From Prescottella sp. R16 (GTDB taxonomy: Bacteria; Actinomycetota; Actinomycetes; Mycobacteriales; Mycobacteriaceae): DNA of 64,000 nt. The stretch's first letter is position 1. Every line of letters begins with the position of its first letter. A program made the position numbers and the translations under genes. The notes below the pieces were generated by a model, which saw only the letters and a list, made by a program, of their open reading frames with translations, was not told the origin of the DNA and made no database searches. Below, piece by piece: positions 11,163 through 20,250 of the stretch. The DNA is taken from NCBI RefSeq assembly GCF_030656875.1, contig NZ_CP130943.1, forward strand, positions 3,162,001-3,226,000, written 5' to 3'.

Positions 11163-12005
11163 ATGGCGATCACGCAGGCACAGATCATCGAGGAATTGCA
11201 AGTCCGGTCGACGATCGATCCGGCCGCCGAGATCCGGCGTCGCGTGCAGTTCCTCGCCGACTACCTGAGGTCCACACCGGCCCGCGGTTTCGTGCTCGGC
11301 ATCAGCGGCGGACAGGACAGCACCCTGGCCGGGCGCCTGACGCAGCTGGCCGTCGAACAGTTGCGGGCCGACGGCATCGACGCCGAGTTCGTGGCGGTTC
11401 GGCTGCCGTACGGCGTGCAGATCGACGAAGACGACGCCCAGACGGCGCTGGCGTTCATCGCCCCGGACCGGTCGCTGACGGTCGACGTCCGCCCGGGCGC
11501 GGATGCGACGATCGCGGAGGCGTCGGGCGCCATGCGCGAACTCCTCGGGGACGGGGAACGGTTGCGGGACTTCGTCCGCGGCAACGTCAAGGCCCGCGAA
11601 CGCATGATGATCCAGTACGCGATCGCCGGGGAACTCGGCCACCTCGTGGTCGGCACCGACCACGCCGCGGAGGCGCTCACCGGCTTCTACACCAAGTTCG
11701 GTGACGGCGGTGTCGACGTCACCCCGCTGACCGGCCTCACCAAGCGGCAGGGTGCCGCACTGCTGCGTGAGCTCGGCGCACCCGAGAGCACGTGGCGCAA
11801 GGTACCCACCGCGGACCTCGAGGACGACCGGCCGTCGCTGCCCGACGAGGTGGCGCTCGGAGTGACCTACCGACAGATCGACGACTTCCTCGAGGGCGAG
11901 ACCGTGCCCGAGGAGGTCTCCGACCGGCTGATCCGGATGTTCACGAACACCCGGCACAAGCGGACGGTGCCGGTGACACCGTCCGACACGTGGTGGCGGG
12001 ACTGA
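11163..12005 (+). CDS. nadE: Ammonia-dependent NAD+ synthetase
   Basis: 280 residues, the usual length of the ammonia-dependent NadE without a glutaminase domain. It adenylates nicotinate adenine dinucleotide and amidates it to NAD+. The ATP-pyrophosphatase loop SGGQDST is at about residue 48, and the conserved [20 protein letters not shown] and LTKRQ segments follow. M. tuberculosis instead has a glutamine-dependent fusion enzyme, so this form is a difference from that genus. Confidence 0.95.
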   Translation: MAITQAQIIEELQVRSTIDPAAEIRRRVQFLADYLRSTPARGFVLGISGGQDSTLAGRLTQLAVEQLRADGIDAEFVAVRLPYGVQIDEDDAQTALAFIAPDRSLTVDVRPGADATIAEASGAMRELLGDGERLRDFVRGNVKARERMMIQYAIAGELGHLVVGTDHAAEALTGFYTKFGDGGVDVTPLTGLTKRQGAALLRELGAPESTWRKVPTADLEDDRPSLPDEVALGVTYRQIDDFLEGETVPEEVSDRLIRMFTNTRHKRTVPVTPSDTWWRD

Positions 12006-12065
12006 CCTTCCGGCACACACCGTTTCGGTAGCGGACCGCAGCGGACCGTATCGAGGACAGGGGGC

Positions 12066-12836
12066 GTGATGACGACGTATCTGGTGGCCGGCGGGACCGG
12101 CACCGCGGGACGGGCCGTGGTCGCCGAACTGGTACGCCGCGGCGAGACGGTACGTGTCCTGAGCCGCCGGACCGGGTCGCAGGACGGCGCCGACCGGGTG
12201 ATCGGCGACCTGGTGAGCGGGTCCGGTCTGGCCGCCGCTCTCGACGGTGTCGACGTCGTCGTCGACACGACGGACGGCAAGACCCGCAGTGCCCGTGCGG
12301 TTCTCGCCGCCGGCACCACGAATCTGCTGTCGGCGGCACACGACACCGGGGTGTCGCGGGCCGTGCTGCTGTCGATCGTGAACGTCGACCGCTGCGATTT
12401 CTCCTACTACCGCACCAAGACTCGCCAGGAGCAGCTCTACCGGGAGGCGTCGGTCCCGACGCGGATCGTGCGGGCCACCCAGTTCCACGAGTTCGTCCCC
12501 ATGATCTGTGCGCCGGCGTCCCGGATCGGGGTGATCCCGGCGTTCACCGGCACCCGCTTCCAGCCGATCGACACCACCGACGTCGCGCGGGCGCTGGCCG
12601 ACGCGGCGACCGACGGATCGCCGTCGCAGGACCCGGTCACGGTGGGCGGGCCCGAGATCCTCACGATGCGGGACATGGCGGACGCCTGGAAGACCGCGAC
12701 CGGTGCCCGTGGCCGGGTCACGAATCTCCGCATGCCCGGACCGCTGGGCGCGTTCCTCCGCGCAGGGCAGAACCTGGTGCCGGACGCCACGTTCGGCACG
12801 GTCACGTTCGCGCAGTGGCTGGCCGGGCGGAGCTGA
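12066..12836 (+). CDS. NmrA-like NAD(P)-binding protein
   Basis: 256-residue atypical short-chain dehydrogenase of the NmrA / NAD(P)H-binding group. The Rossmann motif GGTGTAGRAV is at the N-terminus, and VVVDTTDGKT and SIVNVDRCDFSYYRTK follow. The catalytic YxxxK of classical enzymes is not in its usual form, so it may act as a sensor or reductase of unknown substrate. GTG 12066 lies 9 nt after GAGG; ATG 12069 is an alternative. It converges with moaD with only 3 nt between stops. Confidence 0.75.
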   Translation: MMTTYLVAGGTGTAGRAVVAELVRRGETVRVLSRRTGSQDGADRVIGDLVSGSGLAAALDGVDVVVDTTDGKTRSARAVLAAGTTNLLSAAHDTGVSRAVLLSIVNVDRCDFSYYRTKTRQEQLYREASVPTRIVRATQFHEFVPMICAPASRIGVIPAFTGTRFQPIDTTDVARALADAATDGSPSQDPVTVGGPEILTMRDMADAWKTATGARGRVTNLRMPGPLGAFLRAGQNLVPDATFGTVTFAQWLAGRS

Positions 12837-12839
12837 CCG

Positions 12840-13097
12840 TCAGCCGCCCGCGAACGGCGGCAGGACGTCCACCCGGTCACCGACCCCGCGGGCGAGGTCA
12901 CGGGTGAGTTCGGAGTCGACGATATAGGCCGACACCCCGAGGATCTGCTCCATACGCGACCCGTAGCGTGCGGCGAGCAGGGAACGCAGACCCGCCAGAT
13001 CCGTGCCGGCCGCCAGCTCCACCGTCTCGTCGGTACGCCCGGCCGCCTCCGCCGCCGCCGCGAAATACCGCACCTGCACCGAACACACGTCAGCCAC
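12840..13097 (-). CDS. moaD: Molybdopterin synthase small subunit (MoaD)
   Basis: 85-residue ubiquitin-like sulfur carrier ending in the required Gly-Gly (PPFAGG). It is adenylated, thiocarboxylated and then gives sulfur to precursor Z together with MoaE. GTG 13097 is the likely start, with GGGAG 6 nt upstream, and it overlaps the moaA stop. A second GTG at 13088 is possible. Its partner moaE lies in the divergent half of the cluster. Confidence 0.88.
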   Translation of the reverse strand: MADVCSVQVRYFAAAAEAAGRTDETVELAAGTDLAGLRSLLAARYGSRMEQILGVSAYIVDSELTRDLARGVGDRVDVLPPFAGG

Positions 13098-14169
13098 CGA
13101 TCGCTCCCATACTGCGCTGCGGCGGAACGAATCCGGCCGCGTTGATACCGTGCCCCGCCCACTTGTCCCACATCGCGGCCCGCCAGCGGTCCGCGACCGT
13201 CTCGTCGTCGGCGCCGCCGCGCAACGCGTCCCGCAGGTCGATCTCGCGATCACTGAACAGACACGACCGGACGGTTCCCTCCGCGGTCAGCCGGGTGCGA
13301 TCGCAGTCGGCGCAGAACGAGCGGGTCACCGAGGCGATGATCCCCACCGTCGCCGGGCCACCGTCCACGAGCCACTCCTCGGCCGGCGCCGACGGGTCCT
13401 CGCGTCCGGCCTCCCGCAGCTCGAACCGGGTACCGAGCACATTCAGCAGGGTCTGCGCGTCGACCATGTTCGCGCGAGCCCACTCGTGGTCGGCGTCGAG
13501 CGGCATCTGCTCGATGAACCGCAGCACGCATCCCGCGTCGAGGCACCATTGCAGCAGGTCGGGGGCACCGTCCAGAGTCTCCGCCATGAGCACCGCGTTG
13601 ATCTTGAGTGGAGTGAGGCCGGCGGCCTGCGCAGCCCGGATACCGGCGAGTACCGACGCGAGCCGGTCCCGGCGGGTGAGTTCCGCGAAGTGTGCGCGGT
13701 CGACCGTGTCGAGCGAGACGTTGATCCGGGTCAGTCCCGCCCGGGCCAGGCCTGCCGCGCGGTGTTCGAGTCCGACCGCGTTGGTCGTCATCGACAACGG
13801 CGTCCCCGGCACCGCGGCCGCACACCCGGCGACGATCTCCTCGAGATCCCGGCGCATCAGCGGCTCGCCCCCGGTGAACCGCACCTCCCGGACCCCGAGC
13901 CGCTCGACCGCGACCCGCACCAGGCGGATCACCTCGTCCGCAGTGAGCAGCTGCCGCGCCGGGATCGGTGGCAGCCCTTCCGCCGGCATGCAGTACGTGC
14001 AGCGCAGCGAACACTTTTCGGTGAGCGATACCCGCAGGTCGCGAGCGACCCGGCCGAAACGGTCCACCAGATCGGGCACGTCGGGCCGATCCGTGGTCGA
14101 CGGCAGGGTGTCGCGCACGGCGGGAACACCCAGATCCACCCGGGCCCGTGTGTGCTGTGCCGCCGTCAT
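13090..14169 (-). CDS. moaA: GTP 3',8-cyclase (MoaA), radical SAM
   Basis: 359 residues. It catalyses the first molybdenum-cofactor step, rearranging GTP to 3',8-cyclo-GTP. The radical SAM cluster CSLRCTYC has Cys53, Cys57 and Cys60; the GGEP SAM motif follows in [12 protein letters not shown]. The C-terminal second cluster appears as CADCDR plus SC after 13 residues, and the protein ends in GG as MoaA should. Starts at ATG 14169 and overlaps moaD by 8 nt. Divergent from moeA across 60 bp. Confidence 0.96.
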   Translation of the reverse strand: MTAAQHTRARVDLGVPAVRDTLPSTTDRPDVPDLVDRFGRVARDLRVSLTEKCSLRCTYCMPAEGLPPIPARQLLTADEVIRLVRVAVERLGVREVRFTGGEPLMRRDLEEIVAGCAAAVPGTPLSMTTNAVGLEHRAAGLARAGLTRINVSLDTVDRAHFAELTRRDRLASVLAGIRAAQAAGLTPLKINAVLMAETLDGAPDLLQWCLDAGCVLRFIEQMPLDADHEWARANMVDAQTLLNVLGTRFELREAGREDPSAPAEEWLVDGGPATVGIIASVTRSFCADCDRTRLTAEGTVRSCLFSDREIDLRDALRGGADDETVADRWRAAMWDKWAGHGINAAGFVPPQRSMGAIGG

Positions 14170-14229
14170 GGCACCAGTATGCCGCCGGTCACCGGCCCGC
14201 GCGGGCCGACCTGCCTAGGATGGGCAACC

Positions 14230-15438
14230 ATGGCACACGCGCAGCGGCACACCGGCCCCGCCCGTTCGGTCGAGGAGCACACCGCCGAGGTGTCCGGCCT
14301 GCTCGCGCCCCTGCTCGCCCGGCCGGCCGAAACCGTGCCGGTGCCGGACGCTCTCGGCCGGGTCGTCGCGGCCGACGTCGTCTCCCCCGTCGATCTGCCG
14401 CTGTTCCGGAATTCGCAGATGGACGGGTTCGCCGTCGACGCGGCCACCGTCGCGGCCGTCCCGGTGACGCTGCCGATCGTCGCGACAATTCCTGCCGGCC
14501 CGACGCGCCCGGCCCCGCACGTGCCGGGGACGGCGGTGCGGATCATGACCGGCGCCGCCCTGCCCGACGGCGCGGAAGCCGTTGTCCCCGTGGAAGACAC
14601 CGAGGTATCCGGTGACACGGTCACGATCCTCCGGCCCCGCACGGCCGGCGAGTTCGTCCGGGACCGCGGCAGCGACGTCGCATCGGGAATGCTGTTGGTG
14701 CCCAACGGGACCCGGCTCGAACCGCGCCATGTGAGCGTGCTGGCCGCCGTCGGTCTGCCCGGCGTCCCGGTCCGGACGCGGCCCCGCGTCGCAGTGCTCA
14801 CGACCGGCGCCGAACTCGTCGACGCCGGCAGCACACCCGCCCCCGGGCAGATCTTCGACTCCAACGGCCCCGCGCTCGCCGCCTCGCTGCGGGCGAACGG
14901 CGCCGACGTGGTGTCCGTCGACCGCAGCAGCGACGACCCCGACGCGTTCCGGAATGCGCTGCACCGGGCGACGTCCCGAGCGGAACTGGTGATCACGTCC
15001 GGCGGGGTGTCGATGGGCGACTTCGAGGTCGTCAAGGACGTGCTGTCCGGGATGGGTGGCCGGTTCGGGAAGGTCGCGATGCAGCCGGGGGGCCCGCAGG
15101 GCGTCGCCGTGGTCGACGGCGTTCCCGTGCTGACCTTCCCCGGCAACCCGGTGTCGACGCTGGTGTCGTTCGAGCTGTTCGTCCGCCCGCTGCTGCGCCG
15201 CGCCGCCGGACTGCCCGCGATCCCCACCGAGACCGTTGCCCTCGACCACGCGCTGACCTCGATTCCGGGGAAACGCCAACTGCTGCGCGGACGCCGCACG
15301 ACGACCGGCGTCGGCACCGTCGCCGGACCCGGCTCGCATCTGGTGGCGGCGTTCGCGTGGGCGGACGTCCTCATCGACATCCCCGCCGACACCACCGCCC
15401 TGACGGCCGGTGACCGAGTGAAAGTGTGGCCCCTGTGA
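14230..15438 (+). CDS. moeA: Molybdopterin molybdenumtransferase (MoeA)
   Basis: 402 residues. It inserts molybdate into adenylylated molybdopterin. Family marks are FRNSQMDGFAVDA near the N-terminus, RIMTGAALPDGA, the TTGAELVDAG start of the MPT-binding domain, and the SGGVSMGDFEVVKDVL and FPGNPVS motifs. ATG 14230 has AGGA at 14217-14220. An in-frame upstream extension of 409 codons is only the antisense of moaA. The stop overlaps the start of the moaC-mogA fusion (GTGA). Confidence 0.96.
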   Translation: MAHAQRHTGPARSVEEHTAEVSGLLAPLLARPAETVPVPDALGRVVAADVVSPVDLPLFRNSQMDGFAVDAATVAAVPVTLPIVATIPAGPTRPAPHVPGTAVRIMTGAALPDGAEAVVPVEDTEVSGDTVTILRPRTAGEFVRDRGSDVASGMLLVPNGTRLEPRHVSVLAAVGLPGVPVRTRPRVAVLTTGAELVDAGSTPAPGQIFDSNGPALAASLRANGADVVSVDRSSDDPDAFRNALHRATSRAELVITSGGVSMGDFEVVKDVLSGMGGRFGKVAMQPGGPQGVAVVDGVPVLTFPGNPVSTLVSFELFVRPLLRRAAGLPAIPTETVALDHALTSIPGKRQLLRGRRTTTGVGTVAGPGSHLVAAFAWADVLIDIPADTTALTAGDRVKVWPL

Positions 15439-16448
15439 CGACCGACCACGAGACGACGACCGACCACCAGACCAGCCCGCTGAGCCACCTCGACGCCGAG
15501 GGCCGCGCCCGCATGGTCGACGTCAGCGCCAAGGCGAGCACCACCCGGATCGCCGTCGCGGCCGGGGAACTCGTCACCACCGCCGAGGTGATCGCCCTCG
15601 TGCGCGCCGACGACATGCCGAAGGCCGACGTGCTCGCCACCGCCCGGATCGCCGGTATCGCGGGCGCCAAGAAGACGTCCGAGCTGATCCCGCTGTGCCA
15701 CCAGCTGGCGCTGTCGTCGGTGAAGATCGCATTCGGGTTCACCGACACGTCGATCACGATCGAGGCCACCGCGAAGACCACCGGGCAGACCGGTGTCGAG
15801 ATGGAGGCACTCACCGCCGTCGCCGTCGCCGGCCTCACACTCCACGACATGGTCAAGGCCGTCGACCCGGCCGCGACGCTCGACGGCGTCCGCCTGCTCA
15901 CCAAGGAAGGCGGCAAGCGTGGCGTCTGGCAGCGCGACGAGACCGTGACGACCGCTCCGGGGACGCCGCGCCCCGGCTCGGCGACCGTCCTGGTCGCATC
16001 CACCGGCGCCGCCCGCGGCACCCGCCCGGACACCACCGGGCCGGCGATCACGGAATGGCTCACCGCGCGCGGGCACACGGTCCGCGGCCCACTCGTCTAC
16101 GCAGACGCCGACATCACCGCCGGTCTGGCCGACGCCCTCTCCGACACCCCGGCCCTGGTGATCACCACCGGCGGCACCGGCGCCTCCCCCACCGACGCGA
16201 CCCCGGACGCGACCCGCGCCGTCCTGGACCGAGAACTGCCGGGCATCGCCGAGGAGATGCGGCGACGCGGCACGAAGGTGACCCCGCACGCGACGCTCAG
16301 TCGTGGCCTCGTCGGGCTCGCCGGACGCACCGTGATCGTGAATCTGCCGGGATCACCGGGCGGAGTGAAGGACGGGCTCGCGATCCTCGAACCGATCCTC
16401 GACCATCTGCTCGCGCAGGTCGCCGGTGGCGGTGCGCACGATGCGTGA
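15435..16448 (+). CDS. moaCB: MoaC-MogA fusion protein of molybdenum cofactor synthesis
   Basis: 337 residues holding two enzymes. Residues about 1-160 are MoaC (cyclic pyranopterin monophosphate synthase), with KADVLATARIAGI, LIPLCHQL and GVEMEALTAVAVAGLTLHDMVKA. Residues about 170-337 are MoaB/MogA (molybdopterin adenylyltransferase), with TGGTGASPTDATPDATR and LPGSPGGVKDGL. Elsewhere these are usually separate genes. GTG 15435 gives a classical 4-nt overlap with moeA; GTG 15426 is also possible. The stop overlaps moaE. Confidence 0.93.
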   Translation: MTTDHETTTDHQTSPLSHLDAEGRARMVDVSAKASTTRIAVAAGELVTTAEVIALVRADDMPKADVLATARIAGIAGAKKTSELIPLCHQLALSSVKIAFGFTDTSITIEATAKTTGQTGVEMEALTAVAVAGLTLHDMVKAVDPAATLDGVRLLTKEGGKRGVWQRDETVTTAPGTPRPGSATVLVASTGAARGTRPDTTGPAITEWLTARGHTVRGPLVYADADITAGLADALSDTPALVITTGGTGASPTDATPDATRAVLDRELPGIAEEMRRRGTKVTPHATLSRGLVGLAGRTVIVNLPGSPGGVKDGLAILEPILDHLLAQVAGGGAHDA

Positions 16449-16854
16449 ACTGCTCGCCGCGATCTCCGACACACCGCTCGATCCGGCCGTGGTCGACGCC
16501 GCCGTCGCAGGCCCCGAGCACGGTGCGGTGGTGCTGTTCACCGGTGTGGTCCGCGACCACGACGGCGGCCGGTCGGTGTCCGCCCTCGAATACCAGGCCC
16601 ACCCGGACGCGCAACGGTTCCTGCGGCAGTGCTGCGAGCAGGTGTCCGAGCGGACGGGGCTACCGGTCGCAGCCGTCCACCGCGTCGGGCCGCTCACGAT
16701 CGGGGATCTGGCACTGGTGGCAGCGGTCGCGGCCCCGCACCGGGCGGAGGCGTTCGCGGCGTGTGCGGAACTGGTGGAACGCATCAAGGCCGACGTGCCG
16801 ATCTGGAAGCGGCAACGGTTCGCGGAAGGCACCTCCGAGTGGGTCGGGTTGTGA
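16441..16854 (+). CDS. moaE: Molybdopterin synthase catalytic subunit (MoaE)
   Basis: 137 residues. It converts precursor Z to molybdopterin using sulfur from MoaD. The segment VVLFTGVVRDHDGG and the C-terminal signature KADVPIWKRQRFAEGTSEWV, with the catalytic lysines, identify it. ATG 16441 overlaps the moaC-mogA stop by 8 nt; GTG 16426 is an upstream alternative. Last gene of the moeA-moaCB-moaE run. Confidence 0.94.
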   Translation: MRELLAAISDTPLDPAVVDAAVAGPEHGAVVLFTGVVRDHDGGRSVSALEYQAHPDAQRFLRQCCEQVSERTGLPVAAVHRVGPLTIGDLALVAAVAAPHRAEAFAACAELVERIKADVPIWKRQRFAEGTSEWVGL

Positions 16855-16984
16855 CCGCCGGTATGGTGGGGACAACGAGACGTCCCCGAAGTGGGCGTCC
16901 GACGTCGTAGAGCGCTTCCTTTCTCGAGCATGTCTTGCGGCGATCCACTGTGCCCGGACTCTGCCCGAAAGGCTCTCAGTCACC

Positions 16985-18310
16985 TTGTCTACCACCGTCT
17001 CCGACGCCCCCCTGTCCTTCTCCGCTCTCGGCGTGCCCGCCCCGATCGTCGCCGCCCTCGCCGGTGGCGGCATCACCGCGCCGTTCCCCATCCAGGTCGG
17101 CACGCTGCCCGACACGCTCGCCGGGCGGGACGTCCTGGGCCGCGGCAAGACCGGCAGCGGCAAGACCCTGGCCTTCTCCATCCCTCTCGCGGCGCGTCTC
17201 GCCGGCGGCAAACGCCGCCCCCGCCGGCCGCGGGGCCTCGTCCTGTCCCCGACCCGGGAACTCGCGACGCAGATCACCGCGGCCCTCGAGCCGCTCGCGA
17301 AAGCGTCCGGGCTGCGGGTGACCACGATCTTCGGCGGCGTGTCGCAGCACCGTCAGGTCAATGCCCTCGAACACGGTGTCGACATCGTCGTCGCCTGCCC
17401 GGGACGGCTCGAGGACCTCATGAAGCAGGGATTCGTCACCCTCGACGCCGTCGAGATGACGATCCTCGACGAGGCCGACCACATGGCCGACCTCGGCTTC
17501 CTGCCCGGCGTCACCCGCATCCTGAACGCCACCCCGAAGGGCGGGCAACGCCTGCTGTTCTCCGCGACGCTCGACAACGGCGTCGACAAACTCGTCAAAC
17601 GGTTCCTGCAGAACGAGGTGCTGCACTCGGTCGACGAGGCCACCTCCCCCGTCGCCGCGATGACCCACCACGTGTTCGACGTCACCGGCGTCGACGCCAA
17701 GAAGGCCCTCGTCCACACCCTCGCCTCGGGGCAGGGTCGACGAATCCTGTTCATGCGCACCAAGCATCAGGCTCGCAAGCTCGCCCGGCAGCTCACCGAA
17801 TCCGGTATCCCGTCGGTGGACCTGCACGGCAACCTGTCGCAGAACGCCCGCGACCGGAACCTGGCCGCATTCTCCTCCGGTGAGGCCCGCGTCCTGGTCG
17901 CCACCGACGTCGCGGCACGCGGCGTCCACGTCGACGACGTCGAACTCGTCGTGCACGTCGACCCGCCCGCCGAACACAAGGCGTACCTGCACCGTTCGGG
18001 CCGCACCGCCCGCGCCGGCAGCGCCGGTGACGTCGTCACGATCGTGCTGCCCGATCAGCGCAAGGACATGTCGGCGCTCATGCGCAAGGCCGCGATCAAG
18101 GTGTCCCCGGTGCAGGTCACCGCGGACTCCGAGCACGTGACCCGGCTCGTCGGTGAACCCGCCGCCTATGTGGCACCGGCCCCGAAGGTCGACAAGCCGG
18201 CCTCCGGCGGCGCGGGCGGCAACGCCGGACCCGGCCGCCGTCCCGGTGCGCGGGGTGGCCGCAGCCGTGGTGGCCGCAGCCGGCGTCCCCGCGCTACCGG
18301 CCGGGACTGA
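16985..18310 (+). CDS. DEAD-box RNA helicase
   Basis: 441-residue RhlE/DeaD-type helicase. Motifs in order: Q-like FPIQVGTLPD, Walker A GKTGSGKT, PTREL, DEAD (DEADHM), SAT, and HRSGRTARAG (motif VI). The last 60 residues are a basic Gly/Arg-rich tail that probably binds RNA. It probably unwinds structured mRNA or rRNA. No ATG is available; TTG 16985 with GAAAGG 12 nt upstream is the best start. The 130-nt leader after moaE suggests its own promoter. Confidence 0.92.
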   Translation: MSTTVSDAPLSFSALGVPAPIVAALAGGGITAPFPIQVGTLPDTLAGRDVLGRGKTGSGKTLAFSIPLAARLAGGKRRPRRPRGLVLSPTRELATQITAALEPLAKASGLRVTTIFGGVSQHRQVNALEHGVDIVVACPGRLEDLMKQGFVTLDAVEMTILDEADHMADLGFLPGVTRILNATPKGGQRLLFSATLDNGVDKLVKRFLQNEVLHSVDEATSPVAAMTHHVFDVTGVDAKKALVHTLASGQGRRILFMRTKHQARKLARQLTESGIPSVDLHGNLSQNARDRNLAAFSSGEARVLVATDVAARGVHVDDVELVVHVDPPAEHKAYLHRSGRTARAGSAGDVVTIVLPDQRKDMSALMRKAAIKVSPVQVTADSEHVTRLVGEPAAYVAPAPKVDKPASGGAGGNAGPGRRPGARGGRSRGGRSRRPRATGRD

Positions 18311-18940
18311 TCAGAACTTCTCCCAGTGGATCGCGTCGGCGAGGTCGCGACGGTTGCGCCACCCGAACCGCTCGAGGTCCGGCACCTCCTGGAACTTGTC
18401 GACCTTGCCGACGCACAGCCACGCGATGGGACGCACCGGCTCCGGGACCCCCACCAACTCGGTGAGGTACTCCTCGTCGTAGAACGACACCCAGCCGACG
18501 CCGACGTTCTCGGCGGCCGCCGCGAGCCACAGGTTCTGGATCGCGAGAACCGCCGAGAACAGTCCGGTGTCGTCGATCGTGTGCCGGCCGAGGATGTTCG
18601 TCCCGCCGCGGGACGGGTCGTACGTGACGACGATGCCGGTACCCGACTCCCGGATCCCCTCGATCTTGATGGGATCGAACGTCTTTCGGCGTTCCTCGGG
18701 CAGCGACTCGGCGAATGCCTTGCGCCGGTCGGCCACATGGTTCGCGAACGTGTCGAGAGTGTCCGGGTCACGGACCACGACGAAGTCCCACGGCTGGGTG
18801 TTCCCGACACTCGGGGCCGCGTGCGCCGCACCCAGGACCCGCTGCAGGACATCGTCCGGGATCAGTTCGCCGCTGAACTCGGCGCGGACGTCACGGCGGC
18901 GGCGGATGGCTTCGTACACGGAAACGGGAGATTCGGTCAC
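18311..18940 (-). CDS. bluB: 5,6-Dimethylbenzimidazole synthase (BluB)
   Basis: 209-residue flavin protein of the nitroreductase superfamily. BluB uses O2 to fragment FMNH2 into 5,6-dimethylbenzimidazole, the lower ligand of cobalamin. Signs are RRRRDVRAEF near the N-terminus, AAHAAPSVGNTQPWDFVVV, the WVSFYDEEYLTELVGVP region and the LERFGWRNRRDL end. In BluB from other bacteria the middle motif often reads PSVGFMQPW; here it is PSVGNTQPW, so another nitroreductase-like function is not excluded. It follows the CobW-type gene by 45 nt on the same strand. Confidence 0.78.
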   Translation of the reverse strand: MTESPVSVYEAIRRRRDVRAEFSGELIPDDVLQRVLGAAHAAPSVGNTQPWDFVVVRDPDTLDTFANHVADRRKAFAESLPEERRKTFDPIKIEGIRESGTGIVVTYDPSRGGTNILGRHTIDDTGLFSAVLAIQNLWLAAAAENVGVGWVSFYDEEYLTELVGVPEPVRPIAWLCVGKVDKFQEVPDLERFGWRNRRDLADAIHWEKF

Positions 18941-18985
18941 CCCACCACCGTAGCCGTCGGGTGAGCGCCCCCGTACCGGGTCCGG

Positions 18986-20119
18986 TCACGCCGGGTCGGT
19001 GTACCGGTGTACGCCCATCATCGTGTCCGGCTCGAGCGCGTCGGCGTCCGGTTCGGTGCACGCCTCGAGCAGCGCGTCGATCCCCTCGCCGTCCAGATCG
19101 GTACCGATGACGACCAGGTCGGTACGCCGCTCCTCGCCCGCCGACCAACGCTGCCGGCTGAACGCGATGTGGTCGCCGACCACCTGCACCAGGTATTTGT
19201 GCTGATGACCGGGCACCCCGAAATACACGAACCCCTTGATCCGATACACCCCGGTGGGCTGCTTCTCGAGAAACCGGATCAGCCGGCGTGGATGCATCGG
19301 CGACCGCGAGGTGAACGTCACACTGCAATACATCTCGTGAATGTGGTCGCCGTGCCCACAGTCTTCGTGACCACAGTCCGTGTCGGCCTCGCCGCCGTCG
19401 TGCCCGCAGTCGTTGCCGCCGGTGAGCAGTTCGTCGAACGAGAGCTGCTCCCCCGGGCTCGGTCGTCGGCGCGGCGTCCGGTCGAACAGCAGTCCGGGAT
19501 CGACCCGGCCGCGCACGGTCGACACGAGCGCGGCACGCGGATTGATCGCGACCACGTCGCCGCGCAGCACGTCGCGGGCGGCGACGTCGATGCGGTCGAT
19601 CTTGTTGAGCACCACCAGATCCGCGATCGCGACGTGCTGGTCGAGTTCGGGGTGCCGACGGCGGCTTTCCTGATACTCGGCGCCGTCGACGACCACGACG
19701 AGCCCCCCGTACGTGATGTACGGGTTCTCGCTGCCGAGGACGAGCCGGATCATGTTGCGCGGCTCCGCGAGCCCACTCGCCTCCACCACGATCACGTCGA
19801 TCTCGGAGGTGCGGTGCGCGAGCCGGTCGAGCATCTCGTCCATGTCGCTGACGTCGACGGCACAGCACATGCAGCCGTTGCTCAGCGCCATCATCGAGTC
19901 GACCTGACCGGCCACCAGCATCGCATCGACGTTCACCGACCCGAAATCGTTGACGATCACACCGATCCGGGTGCCCCCGTTGTGGTGCAGCAGATGGTTG
20001 AGCAGGGTCGTCTTCCCGGACCCGAGAAAACCCGCCACCACGACGACCGGGATCGACCGCGAGCTCCGCTTCCTCGCCACCTGCGACCTCCGCGACCTCG
20101 ACGACAACCGACCGGCCAT
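18986..20119 (-). CDS. CobW/COG0523 family GTP-binding metallochaperone
   Basis: 377-residue G3E GTPase. Walker A GFLGSGKTT is at about residues 30-38, the metal-binding CMCC motif at 84-87 (SNGCMCC), the EASGLAEP switch and NKID for guanine recognition. A His/Cys/Asp-rich loop (about residues 240-265: DCGH repeats) probably binds metal, and a CobW C-terminal domain follows. Such proteins insert or deliver zinc, cobalt or iron. Next to bluB, a cobalt/cobalamin role is attractive, but zinc homeostasis is the commonest role. No Zur-like box was found upstream. Confidence 0.88.
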   Translation of the reverse strand: MAGRLSSRSRRSQVARKRSSRSIPVVVVAGFLGSGKTTLLNHLLHHNGGTRIGVIVNDFGSVNVDAMLVAGQVDSMMALSNGCMCCAVDVSDMDEMLDRLAHRTSEIDVIVVEASGLAEPRNMIRLVLGSENPYITYGGLVVVVDGAEYQESRRRHPELDQHVAIADLVVLNKIDRIDVAARDVLRGDVVAINPRAALVSTVRGRVDPGLLFDRTPRRRPSPGEQLSFDELLTGGNDCGHDGGEADTDCGHEDCGHGDHIHEMYCSVTFTSRSPMHPRRLIRFLEKQPTGVYRIKGFVYFGVPGHQHKYLVQVVGDHIAFSRQRWSAGEERRTDLVVIGTDLDGEGIDALLEACTEPDADALEPDTMMGVHRYTDPA

Positions 20120-20210
20120 CGTACTAGGTTCGCGGGCCGGCCCGGTGTGTCACCGACTCCGGCAACCCCTCCCTACCGGAAAGTAAGTTCGATTATGCTA
20201 CTCCTCACAT

Positions 20211-20230
20211 TTCCCCGCCGCGGCGGGGAA
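20211..20230. promoter_or_regulatory. Perfect 20-bp GC palindrome in lipase leader
   Basis: TTCCCCGCCG/CGGCGGGGAA, fully symmetric, between a possible -10 (tatgct near 20194) and the AAGGAG ribosome binding site of the secreted lipase. It could be a repressor operator or an mRNA hairpin. Confidence 0.45.
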
Positions 20231-20250
20231 CGACGACCGAAGGAGCCGAG

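Noticed and set aside
13003..14229. 409-codon in-frame upstream extension of moeA
   Set aside because: It is antisense to moaD/moaA and the ribosome binding site supports ATG 14230.
14170..14229. Molybdenum cofactor riboswitch between moaA and moeA
   Set aside because: Only 60 bp, too short for the known element.
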